The position numbers and the translations under genes are program-made. A DNA stretch of 34,558 bases from the NCBI GenBank assembly GCA_945865625.1, contig CAMBFD010000001.1, forward strand, positions 1 through 34,558, in the 5' to 3' direction. This document shows positions 28,165 through 34,558 of the stretch, in pieces. The notes beneath the pieces were generated by a model, which saw nothing but the letters and a program-made list of their open reading frames with translations, had not been told where the DNA came from and did no database searches. Source of the DNA: Chitinophaga pinensis. Lineage in GTDB: Bacteria; Bacteroidota; Bacteroidia; NS11-12g; UBA955. The first letter of the stretch is position 1; every line of letters begins with the position of its first letter.

Positions 28165-30345
28165 TTATTCTTTAATGAATTTGATTTTTCGTGTTTGAGA
28201 GTTGTTTGTTACTTGCAGAAAGTATACGCCCTTTGACCAATTTGAGCACTGAACTTTTTGGCTTAAATTATCTCCATCAAGGCTAAATAAACTTACAATT
28301 CTTCCCATTTGATCGTAAATTACAATATGTGAAGATTGATTTACATTGATGTAAAATTCTGAATTAACTGGATTTGGTTGAATTTTTATTTGATTTGCTT
28401 CAAATGGATGAACCCCAACCCCAGAACAATTAATATTTATTTCTTTGTGTATAAAGGTGTCGCATTTGTTGCAAGTGTCGCTTAGACCTAAATATATATG
28501 TTGAACCCCATTGCTGCCAAATTTATGTTGAGCCAATCTTCCATACAATGAATTGGTATTACTAGAATCACCAAAGTACCATTTGTATATGATGCAATAA
28601 TTATTCAAGTTTTTAGCTTCAAAAGTATACATGCAAGAATCTACAGAAGACCTATTGTAAGAAAAGTCTGGTGAATTCCAATTGCATTTTTTTGTTGAAT
28701 TGCAGTTAACAACAATTGTTTTACAAATCATTGTGTCACAATTTTTACATTTGTTCTTTAAATACAAACAGACAGTATAAGTGCCATTGCTCGTGAATTC
28801 ATGAGTAGACAATCTTCCATATAAATAAGTAGGGGCGCTAGTGCTTGTGCTACTAATTTTATAGGTGTAAGTCATACAAGTATCAGTAGAATTTGTGGCT
28901 TCAAATGTGTATTTTTTGCACTGACTGCTATAATTCCATCCGAAATTATTCCAATTGCATTTTGTTGCACCAATACAATCTGTCGTAAATGAAGAACATA
29001 TAGTTGTGTCACAACCAGTGCAGGGATTGCTAATTTTCATGCAAATTTTATAAGTGCCATTTTTAGGCATTTTATATGCAAACATCCTTCCTGTTCCCCC
29101 ATAATAGGGAACGAGTGAATCATTGATGTAGCATTTATAAATTAAACATGAATCGTTGTTGGAATTGGCCACTATTTTAATGTAAGGGCATTGAATAAGG
29201 GCAGTGGTATATCCTAAGTTAGAAGGCCAATTGCATTTATTGGCAAAACAATTGATTTCAAGCTTCGACCATATCGTTGTATCACAATCGTTACATTTGT
29301 TATAAAATCGATAACCAACATTATAGGTGCCATTTGACGTGAAATAAACACTGTTAGTTCTGTTGGAATTGATAATTTTATTACCAACCATGAATGTATA
29401 TGTAATACAAGTATCGTTTAAATTACTCGCTTCATAATTAAATGAATAACAATTTACTTTTGAATAACTCATAGATGCATTAGCCCATGTGCAAACTGTC
29501 ATGCAGGTGTCGTAAATGTATTTCACCAATGTTGTATCGCAACCATTACAAGAATTGTAGTATGTTAATTTAATTTTATGATATCCCTTTGTTTTGAATT
29601 TGTATTCAGCAACGGTGCCATAAGTGCTGTAATTTGCCAATCCAGAATCAATTGTCCATTTATAGTAAACACATGAATCATTCTGATCCGTTGTCGTAAA
29701 TCGATATGAATTGCATTTATTCGTGAACGAAATTTTAGGCGTTGTCCAACTGCATTTTTTTGCACAGTTGACGGTAATTGATTTACAATACTCTTTCACA
29801 CAATATTTACCCGCTGAATTGATGTATTTTACAGAAACGCAAATTCTATACGTTCCATTTTTTGCGAAAGTGTGATATCCATCGCGAGTTGTGGTGTATG
29901 TATTGTCACCGAAGTTTACAACATATGAATATTTTCCTGCAGAACTAGTGTTCGCAGGGTATGCCGTATATGTATATTTATAACAGTCTGATGTATCTGT
30001 TGTCAATACTATATATGGCGTAAAGCTGCAAGGACAAGTATCAACAGTTACAGATTTGCAAATTGTAGTATCCCACTTTGTGCAACTGTTTTTATATTTC
30101 ATGCAGACTTGGTATGTTCCAGGTGCTGAAAAAGTATACGATAATACATTGCCAGTGTATGCTGAACTAGAATTAATGACCCAAGTTACTGTTGCGCAAC
30201 TGTCTATAACTGTAGGTTTAGCCTCAATTTTTAAACAAGTTGCAACATAAGTCCAATCGGTTTTTTTTTTTGTTCCCTGAGCTGAAACATTCGCAATTGT
30301 GAATGTAAATATTAAAGTTAAGAAAAATTGTAATATTTTTTTCAT
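28165..30345 (-). CDS. secreted multi-repeat (PKD-like, Cys-patterned) protein with T9SS C-terminal sorting domain
   Basis: 726 aa; signal peptide ending NVSAQ; seven ~85-104 aa repeats ending C..CDTTIC..I..NC; C-terminus IKIQPNPVNSEFYINV...GVYFLQVTNNSQTRKIKFIKE. Confidence 0.85.
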   Translation of the reverse strand: MKKILQFFLTLIFTFTIANVSAQGTKKKTDWTYVATCLKIEAKPTVIDSCATVTWVINSSSAYTGNVLSYTFSAPGTYQVCMKYKNSCTKWDTTICKSVTVDTCPCSFTPYIVLTTDTSDCYKYTYTAYPANTSSAGKYSYVVNFGDNTYTTTRDGYHTFAKNGTYRICVSVKYINSAGKYCVKEYCKSITVNCAKKCSWTTPKISFTNKCNSYRFTTTDQNDSCVYYKWTIDSGLANYSTYGTVAEYKFKTKGYHKIKLTYYNSCNGCDTTLVKYIYDTCMTVCTWANASMSYSKVNCYSFNYEASNLNDTCITYTFMVGNKIINSNRTNSVYFTSNGTYNVGYRFYNKCNDCDTTIWSKLEINCFANKCNWPSNLGYTTALIQCPYIKIVANSNNDSCLIYKCYINDSLVPYYGGTGRMFAYKMPKNGTYKICMKISNPCTGCDTTICSSFTTDCIGATKCNWNNFGWNYSSQCKKYTFEATNSTDTCMTYTYKISSTSTSAPTYLYGRLSTHEFTSNGTYTVCLYLKNKCKNCDTMICKTIVVNCNSTKKCNWNSPDFSYNRSSVDSCMYTFEAKNLNNYCIIYKWYFGDSSNTNSLYGRLAQHKFGSNGVQHIYLGLSDTCNKCDTFIHKEININCSGVGVHPFEANQIKIQPNPVNSEFYINVNQSSHIVIYDQMGRIVSLFSLDGDNLSQKVQCSNWSKGVYFLQVTNNSQTRKIKFIKE
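28426..30273 (-). repeat. protein-level tandem repeats (7 units) within the T9SS-sorted protein
   Basis: Units end at residues 104, 194, 281, 366, 457, 548 and 640, with shared pattern [KT]C.W....C..Y.F.A.N..DTC..Y...F..NGTY.VC....N.C..CDTTIC...NC. Confidence 0.8.
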
Positions 30346-30364
30346 TTGTGGGATATTAAGATTT

Positions 30365-30372
30365 CAAATATA
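30365..30372 (-). promoter_or_regulatory. Bacteroidota -7 element TATATTTG upstream of the repeat protein gene
   Basis: Exact TAnnTTTG on the minus strand, 19 nt before ATG. Confidence 0.55.
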
Positions 30373-30451
30373 GACCTAAATTATATTGAAATTGTTGCTT
30401 GTAACTGAATTGTAATCTTAATCTTGCATTTCCATGACCACAATGCTAATT

Positions 30452-31573
30452 TTAAATCATCAATTCAGAAATAATATAATCAGAAATTAATTTCCCCGAA
30501 TTTGTAAGACAACAATAAGTTGAATTTAACTCTATGTGTTTGTTTTGCAATAAGGTGTCCAATTTTGATTTGTTGTTTTTTAACCAATTGGGTTCCGTTT
30601 TTAAAAGATGTTGAATATCCAAACCAATTTTTGTTCTCAATTGGGTCATAATGTATTCATTTAACTGATTTTTAATTGATAAATCCTCAATTTCAAAATA
30701 AGATTTTTTGTCTTCTATCGCGTCTATGTAAGAAGCATTATTTGCAACATTCCAACGCCTTTGATGTCCATTATAGGAGTGCGCTGCGGGCCCTATGCCC
30801 AAATATGCCTTTCCTGTCCAATAATTGCTATTGTGTATTGCTTGGTGATTTGGTTTGCAATAATTGCTAATTTCATAAGCATCCCATCCAAATTCTTGAA
30901 TTTTATTTTGAAGGATTAAAAATTGACTTTCAACTTTTTCATCGCTAGAAGGTGCGATTTCTTTTTTGTTGACCAAATGAGATAGCAAAGTTTTTGGCTC
31001 TATGGTTAAAGCGTAGGCCGATAAATGGTTAATACCTGAATTTAGAGCCCAATCTAATTCGGCAGTCCATTCTGAATCTGACTTCCAAGGCGTTCCATAA
31101 ATTAAATCAATGGTAATTTTATCGAAGCCCCCTTGCAATGATAGCTCAACAGCTTTTTTTGAATCATCAGCAGTGTGTGCACGATTCATTTTCTGTAATT
31201 CAACATTGCTTAACGATTGCAATCCAATGCTTAATCTGTTGATTCCTAAATTTTTCCAAATTGATAATGATTTGAGATTGATATCTTCAGGATTGGCTTC
31301 TAATGTTAATTCTTGAATGCTATCAACATTGTAATTTAGTTGAATGGTATGAAATAATTTTGAAAGTTGATTTTCAGTTAAAACAGAAGGTGTCCCTCCA
31401 CCAAAATAAATTGTTTCAATAGATTGATTGGCCAATTCACAAGCTCGATCTTTTATTTCAATGGTCATTGCATCAATTAATTGATCTATATTTTTCAGAG
31501 AAGTACTAAAATGGAAATTGCAATAAGTGCATGCTTTTCTGCAAAAGGGGATATGAATATAGATGCCGGCCAA
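30452..31573 (-). CDS. hemW: radical SAM family heme chaperone HemW (HemN-like)
   Basis: AGIYIHIPFCRKACTYCNFHFS radical SAM motif, YFGGGTPSVL, LEANPED, GINRLSIGLQS, DLIYGTPW. The family N-terminus AGIYIHIPFC aligns with a TTG start at 31573; the ORF track's longer start at 31654 is probably not used. Confidence 0.88.
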   Translation of the reverse strand: MAGIYIHIPFCRKACTYCNFHFSTSLKNIDQLIDAMTIEIKDRACELANQSIETIYFGGGTPSVLTENQLSKLFHTIQLNYNVDSIQELTLEANPEDINLKSLSIWKNLGINRLSIGLQSLSNVELQKMNRAHTADDSKKAVELSLQGGFDKITIDLIYGTPWKSDSEWTAELDWALNSGINHLSAYALTIEPKTLLSHLVNKKEIAPSSDEKVESQFLILQNKIQEFGWDAYEISNYCKPNHQAIHNSNYWTGKAYLGIGPAAHSYNGHQRRWNVANNASYIDAIEDKKSYFEIEDLSIKNQLNEYIMTQLRTKIGLDIQHLLKTEPNWLKNNKSKLDTLLQNKHIELNSTYCCLTNSGKLISDYIISELMI

Positions 31574-31655
31574 ACAACAAAGGTCTGCAATATTCTCTAA
31601 AAAAGACAGAAAAAAGAATATTGTACATTGAATGATAAACTCTGCGATATTCAAT

Positions 31656-31663
31656 TATTTTTG
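31656..31663 (+). promoter_or_regulatory. Bacteroidota -7 element TATTTTTG upstream of the DUF4271 gene
   Basis: Exact TAnnTTTG; implies translation starts at 31671 or 31695, not 31632. Confidence 0.5.
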
Positions 31664-31694
31664 CAGTGGAATGCATCAGGCCGTGTTTTATAGA

Positions 31695-32630
31695 ATGAAA
31701 TTCATTTTTTCCATTTTATGGATTTCTCTGCAGTTTTTTGGTGTGTTGAAAGCACAACAATTGACATTTGATAGTGCAAATCAAAGTGTGAGCATACAGG
31801 TCGATACATCTGTGCGCAAATTATCTTGGCCGGAATATCATGCATATAAGTTTCGTGATTCATTCAAAATAGATTCATTAAAAAAGTTAATGTATGCTCC
31901 TACAGAATTTACCTTGCCGCAGAAAAGGGTTGCAGTATCACCAGATCCATTTAATCCTTTTAACCATGAAACTTATTTGCGGGTTGCTCAAGGTAGGTTT
32001 TGGTTTTTCGGATTGAGTTTATTTATTATTTTATATTTCCTTTATTATAGAGCAGTGTTTGTGAAACAATTAGAATTGCGATTCAAAAGCTTTATTAAGA
32101 AATATTACTTTGAAGATTTAATTAGAGAGCAAAAAGTAAGCAGTATTGCAGGTTCAATTCATGCATATATTATAGGATTATTGGTGTTCTGCCAAGGAGT
32201 TCTATTATACATTATCACCTCTGAATATGTGCAATTAAATAGTTTGCTAACATATATTTTAGCCTTGGTTTTTGTGGCCGCAATTTTTGTGGTTCATTAT
32301 ATTTTTCAATTTGCATTTACTTCGAGTTTAGAAACTGCAGAATTATGGAAAAGACAAATACAGAGGCAAATCAATGTGAATCTTGTTTTTTCAATTGTAA
32401 TGCTCCCAGTTTTTGTCATTACATATTATAACGGTTCTAAATTACAGGAAATCAATTTGTCTTTAATTGTATTATCTATATTGATTTTATGGATTGTAGC
32501 TCGTTTGGTCATTCAATTGTTAGGGTTATTTCAAGATAATTATCGTTCTTTCGTTTCAATTTTGTATTTTTGCACTTTAGAAGCAATTCCTTACTTCTTA
32601 CTTTTCAAATATATTAAAAGTACTTTATAG
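31695..32630 (+). CDS. DUF4271 domain-containing membrane protein
   Basis: Signal-like N-terminus MKFIFSILWISLQFFGVLKAQ, several TM segments, immediately upstream of hemD as commonly seen in Bacteroidota. Confidence 0.75.
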   Translation: MKFIFSILWISLQFFGVLKAQQLTFDSANQSVSIQVDTSVRKLSWPEYHAYKFRDSFKIDSLKKLMYAPTEFTLPQKRVAVSPDPFNPFNHETYLRVAQGRFWFFGLSLFIILYFLYYRAVFVKQLELRFKSFIKKYYFEDLIREQKVSSIAGSIHAYIIGLLVFCQGVLLYIITSEYVQLNSLLTYILALVFVAAIFVVHYIFQFAFTSSLETAELWKRQIQRQINVNLVFSIVMLPVFVITYYNGSKLQEINLSLIVLSILILWIVARLVIQLLGLFQDNYRSFVSILYFCTLEAIPYFLLFKYIKSTL

Positions 32631-32632
32631 AC

Positions 32633-33400
32633 ATGACCGCCGAAAGAGAGATTAAAGTTAAGAGTATTCTGATCACTCAGCCACCGCCAGAGCCGGGGAA
32701 AAATGTATATGAAGAGTTTGCTAAAAAGCATAAACTCACAATAGACTTTCGTGCGTTTATTCACATTGAGCCTTTAACGCCAAAAGAAATTCGAAAACAG
32801 AAAGTTAACTTTTCTGATTTTACAGCAGTTATTTTTAATTCTAAAAATGCAGTTGATTATTTCTTTTCATTGGCCAACGAAATGAAAGTTGAAATGTCGG
32901 TTGAAACGAAATATTTTTCAATCAATGAAAATGTTTCTAATTACGTTCAAAAATTTATCGTTCCCCGTAAACGAAAAATGTTTACGTCTAAAGGAAACGA
33001 AAAAGATTTTTTAACATTGTTCAAAAATCATAAAAAAGAAAAATTCCTTTTCCCTTGTTCTGATATCCGTAAATCGAGTATTCCCGATTATTTTAATGAA
33101 AATGGCTTTGATTTTACAGAATGTATCATTTATAGAACTGTCAGTTCAGATTTAAGCGATTTGAAAGAAGTTTTTTATGATATTCTCGTTTTCTTTAGTC
33201 CCGCTGATATCAAAAGTTTGTACGATAACTTCCCTGATTTTATCCAAAATAAAACAAGAATTGCAGGTTTTGGGGCTAGCACTCAAGCAGCAATTTCAGA
33301 ACATAACTTAATCTTAGATATTACGGCCCCAGCACCAGGGATCCCAAGTATGGTTGCTGCATTGGAAGATTACCTAACTCGCGTAGCTTCTAATAAATAA
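32633..33400 (+). CDS. hemD: uroporphyrinogen-III synthase
   Basis: KSILITQPPPEPGKNVYEEFAKKH, FTAVIFNSKNAVDYFF, FFSPADIKSLYDNFPDF, AGFGASTQAAISEHNL. Confidence 0.88.
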   Translation: MTAEREIKVKSILITQPPPEPGKNVYEEFAKKHKLTIDFRAFIHIEPLTPKEIRKQKVNFSDFTAVIFNSKNAVDYFFSLANEMKVEMSVETKYFSINENVSNYVQKFIVPRKRKMFTSKGNEKDFLTLFKNHKKEKFLFPCSDIRKSSIPDYFNENGFDFTECIIYRTVSSDLSDLKEVFYDILVFFSPADIKSLYDNFPDFIQNKTRIAGFGASTQAAISEHNLILDITAPAPGIPSMVAALEDYLTRVASNK

Positions 33401-34558
33401 TTTTCTCGCAAAGCCAAGCATTAAAATATTTACCAATTTTAGTAATCATCAGGTAAGTTCGATCACTTTCTTTTAAGTTTAAACTTTTTCTGATTTCTTC
33501 AGTGCTAATTTTACACTCCCTAGCTGTAATACTTGCCTCTTTTATTGAATATTTTTCCTTTAAAGTTTTCGCAATTTTATTTAAACCACCTGTTAAATCA
33601 TTTGCGCTGATAATTCTAAAAGTTCTACCAAATTCATTTGGGAATAAAATCGATGTTCTAAAAAAAGTTTGTTGCTCATTTAGCGCCACAACAGTTTTCC
33701 CATTATGCAAAATCCTATTTAATTTTAAATTAAAAACGCCAGCATTGGGTTCGAAAAAGTAGATTGAATCCGACTGATTTGTTTCTGCATTTATTTTGAA
33801 ATCACTGAAATATCGATATTCTTTACCCTCAATATGCACCATTTCTTTCAATGGGGCAGTCGTTGGAATTTCATTTTCTACCAAAACCAAAAGTTCCTTT
33901 ACCTCGCTTCTGTTTACAACAGAGTAAAAGCTTAATTTCCTGTTTATTTGACCTGCAAGAAATTCTGAATCTACCATGGGACTCAATTTAATCAACCATT
34001 TTTTTGAGGGATATTTGTCTATAAGTTCAAAAATATTGGGACTAAATAAATCAACACGGTTCGAAATTCTTGTTTGACCATCTCTTCGGTCTGGATCAAT
34101 GTATATGAGGTCGAAATCATCTAAAGAATGTGATTCTAAGTATTCCTCAGCGCTTATCGTGAGTCTATTGATATCAACACCAAGCTTATTTGTGTTATAC
34201 CCAAATAGGCAGTTTAAATTTTCATTGGTGTCGATTGACGTAACCAGGCAATTGGTTTTCGCCCAAGCCCAATCGTCGACACCCAGGCCACCAGTTAAAC
34301 TGAGTAAGTTTTTTGAGTGAAAAAACCGAGCTTTCCACACAGCTACATCTTCCGAAGTACATTGCTCGTAAGCACGTTTATCTAAAATGCATCCGGCATG
34401 AATAAAAGACGGTATTTTTTTGAGGGCTTTCGATTGTAATTCATGCTGAGTTGCGGCCATAGCATAGAAATCTCCATGCTTTTTTTGGAGTTTAGCCGTA
34501 TGAATAGGATTTTCGACGATTAATTTTGAATTAATTTCTGAAATTCCTTCTGTTTTGG
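33390..34558 (-). CDS. class I SAM-dependent methyltransferase with THUMP-like C-terminal domain; 5' end runs off the window
   Basis: SLTGGLGVDDWAWAK, FDLIYIDPDRRDGQ, WLIKLSPMVD. The frame upstream of the listed Met (34460) stays open to the edge (KTEGISEINSKLIVENPIHTAKLQKKHGDFYA-MAATQHELQSKALKKIP), so the listed start is probably internal. Confidence 0.8.
   Translation of the reverse strand, partial: KTEGISEINSKLIVENPIHTAKLQKKHGDFYAMAATQHELQSKALKKIPSFIHAGCILDKRAYEQCTSEDVAVWKARFFHSKNLLSLTGGLGVDDWAWAKTNCLVTSIDTNENLNCLFGYNTNKLGVDINRLTISAEEYLESHSLDDFDLIYIDPDRRDGQTRISNRVDLFSPNIFELIDKYPSKKWLIKLSPMVDSEFLAGQINRKLSFYSVVNRSEVKELLVLVENEIPTTAPLKEMVHIEGKEYRYFSDFKINAETNQSDSIYFFEPNAGVFNLKLNRILHNGKTVVALNEQQTFFRTSILFPNEFGRTFRIISANDLTGGLNKIAKTLKEKYSIKEASITARECKISTEEIRKSLNLKESDRTYLMITKIGKYFNAWLCEKIIY

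Noticed and set aside
32565-32572. TATTTTTG inside DUF4271 as an internal promoter for hemD
   Set aside because: Single motif match in AT-rich coding DNA, no -33 box and 60 nt from hemD; chance occurrence cannot be excluded.
1-34558. CRISPR array, tRNA/rRNA genes, transposase/IS ends, prophage or toxin-antitoxin/defence cassettes
   Set aside because: Read for on both strands; no spaced direct repeats, cloverleaf sequences, transposase motifs or defence-family domains were recognised. RecJ and the secreted nuclease are in housekeeping contexts, not a defence locus.

Overview
AT-rich Bacteroidota chromosomal window (34.6 kb). Supporting evidence: TAnnTTTG-type promoters, two proteins with T9SS C-terminal sorting domains, a TonB-dependent receptor and a DUF4271-hemD pair. 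The content is mostly housekeeping: asparagine synthase end and flippase, glutamate dehydrogenase, psd, a stand-alone N-terminal MetH module, leucine dehydrogenase, a GT-C glycosyltransferase, recJ, the three-gene pnt transhydrogenase, a DUF255/thioredoxin-domain protein, a secreted non-specific nuclease, pyrD, purH, a DUF5522 protein, secA, a TonB receptor, a tandem USP, hemW, DUF4271, hemD and a SAM methyltransferase running off the right edge. I found no tRNA, rRNA, CRISPR array, IS element, prophage or recognisable defence system. The main points for follow-up are: (i) a recurrent promoter architecture with the -7 element exactly 4 nt from the start codon at several genes, predicting leaderless mRNAs; (ii) a small secreted protein with repeated AKACCKSK motifs; (iii) a T9SS-exported protein with seven cysteine-patterned PKD-like repeats; (iv) a lone homocysteine-methyltransferase module translationally coupled to an unknown membrane-anchored protein; (v) a secreted nuclease at the end of a secA-DUF5522-purH-pyrD gene string. 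All annotations come from reading the sequence and recalling families; no database search was run.
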